A stretch of DNA of 25,375 nt from Ignavibacteria bacterium (GCA_027347805.1 DAIEQP010000158.1:1-25375); one strand, 5' to 3'; shown: positions 16,620 through 24,700, counted from the stretch's first letter. Notes: generated from the sequence alone by a model not told the origin. Numbers and translations are program-made.

Positions 16620-17903
16620 ATGAATATGGCGTTCAATCCTTTTGAAATGGCAAAAGAGCAATTTGATAAAGTTGCTGATTACCTTAATCTCGACGAGGCG
16701 ACAAGGGATTTTTTGCGAAATCCGGAGAAAGAATATTCGTTTGCTATTCCAATTAAAATGGATGATGGAACAGCAAAAGTTTTTCGTGGATTTCGAGTTC
16801 AGCATAATAATGCACTAGGACCCGCTAAGGGAGGGATTAGATTCCACCCGGAAGAAACCATTGATACGATAAGAGCTATTGCAATGTGGATGACATGGAA
16901 ATGCGCAGTTGTAGATATTCCTCTTGGCGGCGGGAACGGGGGAGTAATTTGTGATCCTCACAATTTAAGTATGAGAGAACAGGAATCAATTTGCCGCGGA
17001 TGGATTAGACAGATGGCAAAAAATCTGGGACCGCTTCAAGATGTTCCCGCACCGGATATAATGACTAATGCTCAGCATATGTTATGGATGCTTGATGAGT
17101 TTGAAAAAATTCATGGTAAAAAACAACCCGGACTGATTACAGGAAAACCTGTTGGATTAGGAGGTTCGTTAGGAAGAAATGAAGCTGCGGGTTACGGATT
17201 GATTTTTACAGCGAGAGAGGGATTAAAAAAGATTGGATTGAGAATCAACGAAACCTCTGCAAGCTTTCAGGGTTTTGGATATGTTGCACAAAGTGCGGTT
17301 CAATTATATAACCTACTGGGCGGAAAAGTTATTTGTGTATCCTGCTGGGATCAAAAAGATAACTGTTCGTATGCATATAGAAAAAAAGAGGGAATTGATC
17401 CCAAACAGCTGCAAAAAATAACAGATAAATTTGGGGGTGTTAACAAAACCAAAGCGGTTGAACTTGGGTATGAAGTATTAAATGGAGATGAATGGATTGA
17501 TCAGGAAGTTGATATTCTTTTCCCTTGTGCATTAGAAAATCAAATTCATATAAATAATGTTTCTCAAATAAATCCAAGAGTTAAAATGATTGCAGAGGGG
17601 GCAAATGGACCAACTACTCCTGAAGCCGATAACATAATTAAGGAAAGAAATATTTTTTTGATTCCAGATTTTTTAGCAAATGCGGGCGGAGTTTCATGCA
17701 GTTATTTTGAGCAGGTTCAAAACAACATGAATTTTTACTGGGAGAAAGAGGAAGTGCTTGCTAAATTAGATGTCAAAATGACATCTGCTTTCAATGCAGT
17801 TTACAAACTTGCACAGAAAAAAAACATGTTTATGCGAGATGCGGCTTACGTAATAGCTATTAACAGGGTTGTACAGGCATGCCGGGAAAGAGGCTGGATA
17901 TAG
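16620..17903 (+). CDS. Divergent Glu/Leu/Phe/Val dehydrogenase with Lys-to-Asn at the catalytic site
   Basis: Read from ATG 16620 (427 residues), this is a full-length homologue of hexameric NAD-type glutamate dehydrogenase (RocG/GudB-like). ATG 16626 is equally possible; an in-frame TTG at 16602 is less likely. Substrate-side motifs remain: FRVQHN, GPAKGGIRFHP, the WKCAV lysine, DVPAPDIMTNAQ with the catalytic Asp, and NAGGVSCSYFEQVQN. The glycine-rich catalytic loop reads PLGGGNGGVICDP: residue 106, codon AAC at 16935-16937, is Asn where Clostridium symbiosum Lys125 and the rest of the superfamily have the catalytic Lys. The cofactor fold has GFGYVAQ, but the end of beta-2 reads VSCWDQKDNCSY instead of VSDSxGG. 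The frame is intact and otherwise conserved, so it is not a decaying pseudogene. The dehydrogenase activity is doubtful. It is followed at 28 bp by the ATP-grasp protein gene. Confidence 0.88.
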   Translation: MNMAFNPFEMAKEQFDKVADYLNLDEATRDFLRNPEKEYSFAIPIKMDDGTAKVFRGFRVQHNNALGPAKGGIRFHPEETIDTIRAIAMWMTWKCAVVDIPLGGGNGGVICDPHNLSMREQESICRGWIRQMAKNLGPLQDVPAPDIMTNAQHMLWMLDEFEKIHGKKQPGLITGKPVGLGGSLGRNEAAGYGLIFTAREGLKKIGLRINETSASFQGFGYVAQSAVQLYNLLGGKVICVSCWDQKDNCSYAYRKKEGIDPKQLQKITDKFGGVNKTKAVELGYEVLNGDEWIDQEVDILFPCALENQIHINNVSQINPRVKMIAEGANGPTTPEADNIIKERNIFLIPDFLANAGGVSCSYFEQVQNNMNFYWEKEEVLAKLDVKMTSAFNAVYKLAQKKNMFMRDAAYVIAINRVVQACRERGWI

Positions 17904-17931
17904 AAATTCAAAACATAATTCAAATTAATTA

Positions 17932-19683
17932 ATGCAAAAAAGTAATTTAAATAACGACAACCTACCTCAATTTGATAGACAATTCTTTTCTTCACGTGAA
18001 AAAATAATGTGTATCGGTGAAGGTTCACTCGGAGGAAAAGCCAGCGGGTTGAATTTTGTTCAGAGAATTTTAAAAGAAAAAATACTGCCTGAAGAATTTC
18101 CAAGCGTAGAGGTAACTATTCCAAGGTTGGTTGTTTTACGCACACAGATATTTGATCAGTTCATGGAAAGAAATGACCTGCATGAAAAAGCGTATTCAAA
18201 TCTAAACGACCTGCAAATAATCTATGCGTTTCAGCAGGCAGAATTGCCGGTAGAAATTCTGGGAGATTTAAGATCCTTAGTGGAGAATGTACATATTCCC
18301 CTTGCAGTTCGATCTTCCAGTTTACTTGAGGATGCAAAATATGAACCTCTTGCCGGAATTTATTCAACTAAAATGATTCCCAACAACCAAGCAAATCCGG
18401 ATGAACGATTCAGAAAACTTATTGATGCAATTAAATTCGTTTATGCATCAACATTTTTTAAATCGTCAAAAGATTATTTTGATGCAACATCTCATGATAT
18501 TAAAACAGAAAAAATGGCAGTTATAATTCAAGAGGTAGAAGGAAATAATTATGGAGAAAGATTTTATCCGAACATTTCGGGTGTAATAAAATCTTATAAT
18601 TTCTATCCAACAGGAAATGCTAAACCGGAACAGGGAATTGTAAATCTTGCGTTGGGATTAGGCAAAACCATAGTTGATGGGGGAACTTCTTGGAGTTATT
18701 CAATAGCATATCCTAATTCAATACCTCCTTTCGCAGATGTTCAGGACATGCTTGAAAATACTCAGACGAAATTTTGGGCAATCAATATGAATCCTTTTAT
18801 TGAATATAACCCAGTTGCAGAAACAGAATTTATGTTCGAAGCAGAAATTAATAATGCGGAATATGATGGAACGCTCAATTACATTGCTTCAACTTATGAT
18901 CCTTCATCTGATAGAATCAAAATGGGAATAGGAACGAAAGGAATTAGGTGTTTAAATTTTTCTCAACTGTTAACCATGAATGAGTTTAAGTTCAACAATG
19001 TTGTGCGTAAATTGTTAAAAATATGTGAAGAGGCCATGAATGGCCCTGTTGAAATTGAATTTGCAGCAAACATTTTACAGACTGAAAAGAAAATGCATTT
19101 AGCTTTTCTTCAGGTTAGACCACTTGCGTTGGCGGAAGAAGTTGTTGATTTAACTGATGAAGAAATGGAAGGTGAGGAAGTATTAATTGCTTCTTGCAAT
19201 TCTTTGGGAAACGGTGTAATAAATAATATTAACGATATTGTTTTTGTTAAGCCGGAAACGTTCGATAAAAAAGATACTAGATTAATTGCTTCCGAGATCG
19301 CAACTTTTAACAGGGAGCTGATTAAAAAAAGAAAACCATATCTGCTGATAGGTTTTGGAAGATGGGGAAGTTACGACCCGTGGCTCGGCATTCCTGTTGA
19401 ATGGCCCCAGATTGCCGGTGCAAAAGTAATTGTTGAAGCCAACGTATCTCAAATGAATGTTCAGCATAGTCAGGGTTCTCATTTTTTTCATAATCTTACA
19501 AGCCAGAATGTAAGTTATATATCAATTGATCTTGATTCTAAATACAAAATTGATTGGGACTGGATAAATAAACAGCAAACTGAAAGAGAAACTGAATTTG
19601 TAAAACATGTTTCTTTTGAAAACCCATTACAGATTAAAGTTGATGGTAAAACCAGCCGCGGTATAATCAGGAAAAGCATTTAA
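17932..19683 (+). CDS. PEP/pyruvate-dikinase N-terminal (ATP-binding) domain protein
   Basis: The 583-residue protein has the nucleotide-binding module of PEP synthase / pyruvate phosphate dikinase (PPDK_N): GEGSLGGKASGLNFV (about 28-42), LAVRSSSLLEDAKYEPLAGI (about 124-143), MAVIIQEVEG, and VEIEFA with LQVRPL (about 375-400), the last being the metal- and ATP-binding strands. The phosphohistidine swivelling domain (TGGxxSHAA) and the C-terminal PEP/pyruvate barrel are absent. Instead, residues about 410-583 form a region I cannot name, containing LIGFGRWGSYDPWLGIPVEW and QGSHFFHNL. The protein is cytoplasmic, with no signal or membrane helix. It starts 28 bp after the divergent GDH and probably shares its mRNA. 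It may phosphorylate or regulate a partner using ATP; the acceptor is unknown. Confidence 0.85.
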   Translation: MQKSNLNNDNLPQFDRQFFSSREKIMCIGEGSLGGKASGLNFVQRILKEKILPEEFPSVEVTIPRLVVLRTQIFDQFMERNDLHEKAYSNLNDLQIIYAFQQAELPVEILGDLRSLVENVHIPLAVRSSSLLEDAKYEPLAGIYSTKMIPNNQANPDERFRKLIDAIKFVYASTFFKSSKDYFDATSHDIKTEKMAVIIQEVEGNNYGERFYPNISGVIKSYNFYPTGNAKPEQGIVNLALGLGKTIVDGGTSWSYSIAYPNSIPPFADVQDMLENTQTKFWAINMNPFIEYNPVAETEFMFEAEINNAEYDGTLNYIASTYDPSSDRIKMGIGTKGIRCLNFSQLLTMNEFKFNNVVRKLLKICEEAMNGPVEIEFAANILQTEKKMHLAFLQVRPLALAEEVVDLTDEEMEGEEVLIASCNSLGNGVINNINDIVFVKPETFDKKDTRLIASEIATFNRELIKKRKPYLLIGFGRWGSYDPWLGIPVEWPQIAGAKVIVEANVSQMNVQHSQGSHFFHNLTSQNVSYISIDLDSKYKIDWDWINKQQTERETEFVKHVSFENPLQIKVDGKTSRGIIRKSI

Positions 19684-19688
19684 AATAA

Positions 19689-19712
19689 AAAGAGCGATTT
19701 TAATCGCTCTTT
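19689..19712. terminator. Bidirectional terminator between the PPDK_N gene and fba
   Basis: AAAGAGCGATT (19689-19699) pairs with AATCGCTCTTT (19702-19712), directly after the stop at 19681-19683. The arms are perfect, with an A-rich tract before and TTTC after. The convergent fba gene ends at 19744, so the element can serve both. Confidence 0.8.
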
Positions 19713-19743
19713 CGAAAACATTTAACAACACTGTAAAACTAAA

Positions 19744-20736
19744 TTATGCTTTGTTAGCACTTCCAAGTACATTAACAATTTTGTGCTTGTAAAGTTCTTT
19801 CAAACTATCGCGAGCAGGACCAAGATATTTGCGTGGGTCAAACTCAGCAGGATTTGAAGCCATTACTTTTCTTACTGCAGCTGTCATCGCAAGACGTCCG
19901 TCAGAATCAATATTTACTTTACAAACAGCAGAGGCGGCAGCGCGGCGCAATTGTTCTTCAGGAATTCCAACTGCATCTTTTAGCTTTCCACCATTCTCAT
20001 TAATAATCTTTACTAATTCTGCTGGAACAGATGATGCACCGTGAAGAACAATCGGAAAACCAGGAATTCTCTTTTCACATTCTTCAAGAATATCAAAACG
20101 AAGCGGCGGAGGAACTAAAATTCCATCTGCATTGCGTGTGCATTGCTCTGGCGTAAATTTATTTGCGCCGTGAGAAGTTCCAATTGAAATTGCCAATGAG
20201 TCAACACCGGTTTTCTTTACAAAGTCTTCAACTTCTTCCGGTTTTGTGTAATGTGTAACTTCACTGCTAACTTCATCTTCAATTCCTGCCAGCACGCCAA
20301 GTTCACCTTCAACGCTAACATCATATTTGTGTGCATATTCAACTACCTGAGCAGTAAGTTCAACATTTTTTTCATAAGAATGATGTGAACCGTCGATCAT
20401 TACAGAAGAGAAGCCGGATTCAATACATGATTTGCAGAGTTCGAATGTATCGCCATGATCTAAATGCAATACGGTCGGAACATCAAATCCAAGTTCATGA
20501 GCGTAATCAACAGCACCTTTTGCAAGATGTTTCAGCAAAATTTGGTTTGCATATTTACGAGCGCCGCTTGAAACCTGCAGAATAACTGGAGATTTTGTTT
20601 CAACGCATGCACTCATTATAGCCTGCAATTGTTCTAGGTTATTAAAATTGAAAGCGGGAATTGCATATCCGCCTTTAACTGCTTTTGCAAACAGTTCTTT
20701 GGAATTTACTAATCCAAGTTTTTTGTAATTAATCAT
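19744..20736 (-). CDS. fba: Class II fructose-bisphosphate aldolase
   Basis: The 330-residue enzyme splits fructose 1,6-bisphosphate into dihydroxyacetone phosphate and glyceraldehyde 3-phosphate in glycolysis and gluconeogenesis (EC 4.1.2.13). Class II, zinc-dependent motifs run in order: YAIPAFNFNN near the N-terminus, TVLHLDHGDT with the catalytic Asp and zinc His, SVMIDGSHH, VEGELG, LAISIGTSHG, PIVLHGASS and KVNIDSDGRLA. The long C-terminal half (PAEFDPRKYLGPARDSLKELY) is usual for bacterial class IIB enzymes. GGCGAAAAT stands before the ATG, a weak ribosome site. The gene appears monocistronic: 88 bp separate it from the next upstream gene, and a terminator follows it. Confidence 0.97.
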   Translation of the reverse strand: MINYKKLGLVNSKELFAKAVKGGYAIPAFNFNNLEQLQAIMSACVETKSPVILQVSSGARKYANQILLKHLAKGAVDYAHELGFDVPTVLHLDHGDTFELCKSCIESGFSSVMIDGSHHSYEKNVELTAQVVEYAHKYDVSVEGELGVLAGIEDEVSSEVTHYTKPEEVEDFVKKTGVDSLAISIGTSHGANKFTPEQCTRNADGILVPPPLRFDILEECEKRIPGFPIVLHGASSVPAELVKIINENGGKLKDAVGIPEEQLRRAAASAVCKVNIDSDGRLAMTAAVRKVMASNPAEFDPRKYLGPARDSLKELYKHKIVNVLGSANKA

Positions 20737-20824
20737 ATTTTCGCCATTTATTATTTAATGAATTTCATAATCAGCGTCGCAATTATATGAAAAAGCGCTC
20801 ATCAAAAAAAGAGAGATTTCGATA

Positions 20825-21511
20825 TTATAAATCCAAATATGCAACAACGCCGATATGAAAAGTGAAGAAATCTGTTTTTGATTTTCTAGGCTGGAAAATT
20901 GTTTTCCCAAGACTATTTACAAAAACACTTTCCTCAGTCAAATAATTTGCTTCTGTTCCAAACAAATAGCGGGCTTTCAAATCGAGAAATAATGTGCTTA
21001 CTTTTTCAAGATTATCTGTCAGCTTAATTAATATTCCGGCACCGCCGCCGTAATTCCATGTGAAATCATCATAATTTGTTGAGGAAGCAATGTAATGATC
21101 TCCATTTTCATTTTTTACTTCCGATGTTGTCCAGATATAAGCGCCGCCAAATAAACCTTCAACATATGGACGAACATCTCCCTGGAATGGACTAACCTGC
21201 ATTAGTAAATGCAAATTTGCAACACTGTTTGTTCTGTTTAACTTTAGATAAATACCGGGAAAGTCGGACCATTCTCTTGTTTCATTTGTCATTCCGTAAA
21301 CCAAATATCCGCCTTCAAATCCAATTGAAAAAGGTCTTTCTTTTGATGGCGACCAAAAAGTTCCCTGCACCTGCAATCCGAAACCCATCCTGTCTACATT
21401 TGCTCTAAAATCACCCTGGGGATAACCAAGCATTAAACTTCCGCCAACCGTCTGTGCATACACATCTAAAGCAGAAAAGAGGAGAATCATTAATAGTAAA
21501 TACTTTTTCAT
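20825..21511 (-). CDS. Small outer-membrane beta-barrel protein
   Basis: The 228-residue protein has a signal peptide (MKKYLLLMILLFSALDVYAQ) followed by alternating strands typical of an eight-stranded, OmpA/OmpX-like barrel: TVGGSLMLGYPQGDF, VQGTFWSPS, FSIGFEGGYLVYG, SVANLHLLMQVSPF, VRPYVEGLFGGAYIWT, WNYGGGAGILIKL, LFLDLKARYLFG and FFTFHIGVVAYLDL at the C-terminus. It resembles the generic outer-membrane beta-barrel (OMP_b-brl) group. No function can be read. Neither neighbour is related, and I see no clear terminator in the 88 bp downstream of it. Confidence 0.8.
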   Translation of the reverse strand: MKKYLLLMILLFSALDVYAQTVGGSLMLGYPQGDFRANVDRMGFGLQVQGTFWSPSKERPFSIGFEGGYLVYGMTNETREWSDFPGIYLKLNRTNSVANLHLLMQVSPFQGDVRPYVEGLFGGAYIWTTSEVKNENGDHYIASSTNYDDFTWNYGGGAGILIKLTDNLEKVSTLFLDLKARYLFGTEANYLTEESVFVNSLGKTIFQPRKSKTDFFTFHIGVVAYLDL

Positions 21512-21590
21512 TTCATTTATTCCTGTTTATTAATAACGAATTCATTTTACAAGAGTCATACCAAATTATTTGCGTTATAAAACTAAATAA

Positions 21591-21613
21591 ACACAGATTT
21601 TAAAATTCTGTGT
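21591..21613 (-). terminator. Terminator overlapping the aat stop codon
   Basis: ACACAGA (21591-21597) pairs with TCTGTGT (21607-21613). The stem-loop spans the aat stop (21600-21602). On the minus strand it is followed by TTATTTAGTTTT. It is short but well placed for ending the S37-DUF2721-aat transcript. Confidence 0.5.
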
Positions 21614-22199
21614 CTACTGAATAGGATAGTTGTAGTATACTTTTAAATTTTTTCAACGAAATTTCTTTTGCACCAAACATTTTTAAATGATCTGTTTGAT
21701 ATTGGACGTCTAACAATTGAAAATTTCTCATTCTGAGGTGCTCTATAAGTTTAACAAGTGCACATTTTGAAGCCTGCGATTCTTTCGAAAACATTGATTC
21801 TCCAAAAAAAGCACCCTTGTAGGTAATTCCATAAAGACCCCCGACTAATTGATCATCTGAATAAACTTCAACAGAATGAAGATGACCAAGTTTTTTTAAT
21901 CCTTCGTAGGCTCCAATTAGTTCGTTTGAAATCCATGTTGATTCACGATTTGCACAGTTTTTAATTACATCCAAAGTGGCAAAATCAAATTTATATACGA
22001 AGCTGGAACTATTATAAAACTTCTTTAGTGATCTTGGAATATTAAAATCGTCAAGGGGGATAATTGTTCTAACATTTGGAAAATACCATTCAATTTTTCC
22101 ATGCTCATCTGCCATAGGGAAAGCTCCATGAGCATACATCAAAATCATGTATTCCGGTTTAAGTAAATCATCATCTGATAATTCTGCTTGCTTAGTCAT
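21600..22199 (-). CDS. aat: Leucyl/phenylalanyl-tRNA--protein transferase
   Basis: The 199-residue enzyme transfers Leu or Phe from aminoacyl-tRNA to the N-terminal Arg or Lys of proteins (EC 2.3.2.6), making a substrate for ClpS/ClpAP in the N-degron pathway; it acts in the cytoplasm. Family motifs are complete: MYAHGAFPMA, IEWYFPNVR, RESTWIS, GHLHSVEVY, GGLYGITYKGAFFGESMFS and LLDVQYQTDHLKMFGA. ATG 22199 is preferred over the TTG one codon upstream. The first 8 bases overlap the end of the DUF2721 gene (ATGACTAA carries both start and stop), which points to translational coupling. clpS and clpA are not in this window. Confidence 0.96.
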   Translation of the reverse strand: MTKQAELSDDDLLKPEYMILMYAHGAFPMADEHGKIEWYFPNVRTIIPLDDFNIPRSLKKFYNSSSFVYKFDFATLDVIKNCANRESTWISNELIGAYEGLKKLGHLHSVEVYSDDQLVGGLYGITYKGAFFGESMFSKESQASKCALVKLIEHLRMRNFQLLDVQYQTDHLKMFGAKEISLKKFKSILQLSYSVDTEF

Positions 22200-22683
22200 C
22201 AACTTTTACTTCGTAGGAAATAATGTTATAACCCTTTACGGTTTCAAAACCGGCGAAGATAACTCCAAGAAAAACGCAGCACATGCCAAGTAAAAAAGTA
22301 ATTATAATTATGAAGTTTAATTTTCCAAGCGACAAGACTGACGATATGCCCAGTGTTAGTGAAGTTAAAACAAATAGCGCAACCGCAAGTGTATAACTGA
22401 GAACAGAATTTCTAACAAGCTTAGCTCGATAGACGAGAGCTGAAATTTGAATAGCTATGCTCTCCAATCGGACGTTATCTTGTGTGCTTGGAGTTTTCTC
22501 TCCAATTTTCATCATTAATCTTCTTTTCTCTTCATTTAGCAAACGGATTCTATTTACAACCAACGAATATTTATTATTAATGCCCAGTAAAAGTAAACCG
22601 CATGCACTGATCATTACTGCAGGTGCCAGCATTAATTGAATTATTTGTAATGCATTAAGTGTTACGCCGCCTAATAAATCCAT
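22192..22683 (-). CDS. DUF2721 family membrane protein
   Basis: The 163-residue protein has three predicted membrane helices (about 11-30, 91-115, 120-145). The polar loop between the first two (INNKYSLVVNRIRLLNEEKRRL ... VRLESIAIQISALVYRAKLVRNSVL) is the conserved core of DUF2721, and the N-terminal ALQIIQLMLAPAVMISACGLLLLG is also typical. The family's function is unknown. AAAGGTG precedes the ATG. It starts 15 bp after the S37 peptidase gene and its stop overlaps the aat start, so it is the middle gene of a tight three-gene operon. Confidence 0.88.
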   Translation of the reverse strand: MDLLGGVTLNALQIIQLMLAPAVMISACGLLLLGINNKYSLVVNRIRLLNEEKRRLMMKIGEKTPSTQDNVRLESIAIQISALVYRAKLVRNSVLSYTLAVALFVLTSLTLGISSVLSLGKLNFIIIITFLLGMCCVFLGVIFAGFETVKGYNIISYEVKVDD

Positions 22684-22698
22684 TTTACACCTTTAAAA

Positions 22699-23991
22699 TT
22701 ATTTTCTATTTATTTTTAAGTTAAGCCACTTTTCAAGTGTTGTAAAAATCAATTCTTTTTCGGTCTTATCGAAACTTGAAATTCTTGTGCGATGTGAACC
22801 CCCTTTTTTTACCATCTTCAATGAGTTTGTTAATCCAGTCAACTGAATCGATGTCGCATTCCAGGTATCGTTGCCTCCGTAAATGTATAAAATATTATTC
22901 CCGGAACTTACTAGCCAGTTATTTATATCATTCATTACAGTCGCATCAAATTTTATTTTTGCATCTTTAGGAACAAGTATTGAATTGCTGCTGGTTGTGA
23001 ATTCTGTTAACAAATCTTTCAATGGAGAAATGTCATAACCATAATAACCAATTTCATTATATGCCTGTACATAGAAAGCACCAAATTCTTCCATGGCCTT
23101 TTTAGTAAAGAAATATGGAGGATTAGCCTTTTTCATGTGCGCGTAAAGAACTTCCGCTGAAGAATTTTCAGATGGAATTTCTTCGCAGGTGGCAATTCCC
23201 CATTGCCAGAAAGCAAACGGGTACTCAAGTGTTATGTATTCAATCAGAAAATCATAATCACAGAAAAATTCCAGCTTATTTTTTTCGGCGTCTGCAGCAA
23301 TGAGTTTTTTAATCTCTTCACGGTTTTTTAAAAATGCCCGCTGAAATTGTAAAATTTTATTTCTGCATTCTTCTGTTCCAACTGAATTTAGAAACATGTA
23401 GATGCGCGGGTCTTCGGCAGCAAGATTTACAGGTGCCACATAAGGAATAGATGCATCAACATCGTTTGGATAAAATCTTTTATAGAATAAAGTTGTTTCT
23501 CCACCTTTGCTTATTCCGGTCGATATCCATTTCCCGCTGTATATTTTTTTGAAAATCTGGTTTATAAAATGATGATCGTCAGCCGCCTGCTTGACGGTTA
23601 AATACTTCCAATCTTTTTTTTGCGGGATCGACTTCCCAAAGTATCGATGTTCAACTACAATCTGATTGGCATTAAATAGTTTTGTCGGCTCCTGTGCTGC
23701 ATTGCCGCCAGCTGAATAACCTTCTGTAACAAAAACTACCGGTGAAGTATAGTTTTTATGTGAAAGGAAAACCCTTTGATTAAACTTGACCCCGTTGGGT
23801 TTATTATGATCTACCGGTTGAGATATCAATAATTCATAACCTTCTGTAAATGATGTGTCAACTTTGACGGTTGTAATCGAAGTTATTTCTTTTATGGATT
23901 TTAGTTTTTTGTAAAGCTCGGTTTCTGTTTGCGAATAAGAAAAAGAAGAGAAAAACAAAATTATAAGCAGGCTGAATGAGAATTTTTTCAT
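22699..23991 (-). CDS. Secreted S37-type serine (tripeptidyl) aminopeptidase
   Basis: Read from ATG 23991, the 430-residue protein starts with a signal peptide (MKKFSFSLLIILFFSSFSYSQ). An upstream in-frame ATG (24165) would add 58 unrelated residues and is rejected. The alpha/beta-hydrolase fold matches the PS-10 / S37 peptidase family: PVVFVTEGYSAGG, VVEHRYFGKS, WKYLTVKQAADDHHFI, nucleophile Ser161 in GISKGG, Asp375 in YGGNDTW and His400 in GGSHRTR. Such enzymes release tripeptides from peptide N-termini outside the cytoplasm, which would help this cell use proteins as food. S28-like peptidases are a related alternative. It is the first gene of the operon with DUF2721 and aat. Confidence 0.85.
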   Translation of the reverse strand: MKKFSFSLLIILFFSSFSYSQTETELYKKLKSIKEITSITTVKVDTSFTEGYELLISQPVDHNKPNGVKFNQRVFLSHKNYTSPVVFVTEGYSAGGNAAQEPTKLFNANQIVVEHRYFGKSIPQKKDWKYLTVKQAADDHHFINQIFKKIYSGKWISTGISKGGETTLFYKRFYPNDVDASIPYVAPVNLAAEDPRIYMFLNSVGTEECRNKILQFQRAFLKNREEIKKLIAADAEKNKLEFFCDYDFLIEYITLEYPFAFWQWGIATCEEIPSENSSAEVLYAHMKKANPPYFFTKKAMEEFGAFYVQAYNEIGYYGYDISPLKDLLTEFTTSSNSILVPKDAKIKFDATVMNDINNWLVSSGNNILYIYGGNDTWNATSIQLTGLTNSLKMVKKGGSHRTRISSFDKTEKELIFTTLEKWLNLKINRK

Positions 23992-24061
23992 GAGAAAATC
24001 CCGGTTATATTTGAATTTAGTCCGTTGCCTAAAAGTGTGAATATTTGATGAGCAAAATTTG

Positions 24062-24095
24062 GAATAAAACTCTCCGAAGGCAATACTCCGGAGAG
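24062..24095 (-). terminator. Terminator after the CBS-domain gene
   Basis: CTCTCCG (24070-24076) pairs with CGGAGAG (24089-24095) around a 12-base loop, 11 bases after the CBS gene stop (24107). On the minus strand it is followed by TTTTATT. It separates the CBS gene from the S37 operon. Confidence 0.7.
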
Positions 24096-24106
24096 GGAAG
24101 AAAAAT

Positions 24107-24535
24107 TTATTTTGAGTAGATATAATTGTGCAGAACTTCAATTGTTTCCTTATGAACGTTGACATCTATTTCAAGCAGATCTCTCATTGCTAGAATTCCA
24201 AGCAGTTTTTCATTTTCAATAATTATAATATGTCGTGTATGTCTTGCCTGCATTTTCTTCAAGCATTCTTCATAAGACTCATTCACATCGGCAACTAGTA
24301 AATCTTTGGACATAATATCGTCGACAGCAACTGTTTTCAAATCAAGGTCTTTTGCAATGACCCTTCTAACAAGATCTCTTTCCGAGAATACTCCAAGTAA
24401 TTTTCCATCACCATCTAGAATCGGGACGATTCCAATATTTTGATCGGCCATAAAGCAAACAGCTTTATAAATCGAAGTTCCTGACGGAACAGTTAAGAGT
24501 TTTCTGGAAGAGAGTAATTCTTTTATGTTTTTCAT
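24107..24535 (-). CDS. Twin CBS-domain protein
   Basis: The 142-residue protein consists only of a CBS pair (a Bateman module). The first CBS domain covers about 10-65 (SGTSIYKAVCFMADQNIGIVPIL...GVFSERDLVRRV) and the second about 73-130 (VDDIMSKDLLVADVN, then LKKMQARHTRHIIII...GILAMRDLLE). Stand-alone CBS pairs bind adenine nucleotides (AMP, ATP, S-adenosylmethionine) and regulate partners. Here the partner is unknown. AACAGG precedes the ATG. The gene is monocistronic, between terminators on both sides. Confidence 0.93.
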   Translation of the reverse strand: MKNIKELLSSRKLLTVPSGTSIYKAVCFMADQNIGIVPILDGDGKLLGVFSERDLVRRVIAKDLDLKTVAVDDIMSKDLLVADVNESYEECLKKMQARHTRHIIIIENEKLLGILAMRDLLEIDVNVHKETIEVLHNYIYSK

Positions 24536-24642
24536 CCTGTTCTCAATTAATGTTGTATATCTGAAATGAATCTATGTTTTGGAAAGAAAAGTATCAAGAA
24601 AAAAATAATATTTGATCAGAAACCCGGATTAGTTTGTATTAT

Positions 24643-24684
24643 TTAATCTCTGCGGTTAATTCAAAAGAACCAACCGCAGATTAA
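24643..24684 (-). terminator. Terminator after the P5C dehydrogenase gene
   Basis: CTGCGGTT (24650-24657) pairs with AACCGCAG (24672-24679) over 8 bp. Beyond a two-base bulge, the flanking TTAAT/ATTAA bases extend the stem. It begins 16 bases after the minus-strand stop at 24701. The following minus-strand sequence is AT-rich, without a long T-run. Confidence 0.6.
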
Positions 24685-24700
24685 GAAGTTTTGGAAAGAA

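Noticed and set aside
16620..17903. The second GDH as a pseudogene
   Set aside because: There is no frameshift or stop and length is normal. All other active-site motifs are kept, so simple decay does not explain the single Lys-to-Asn change.
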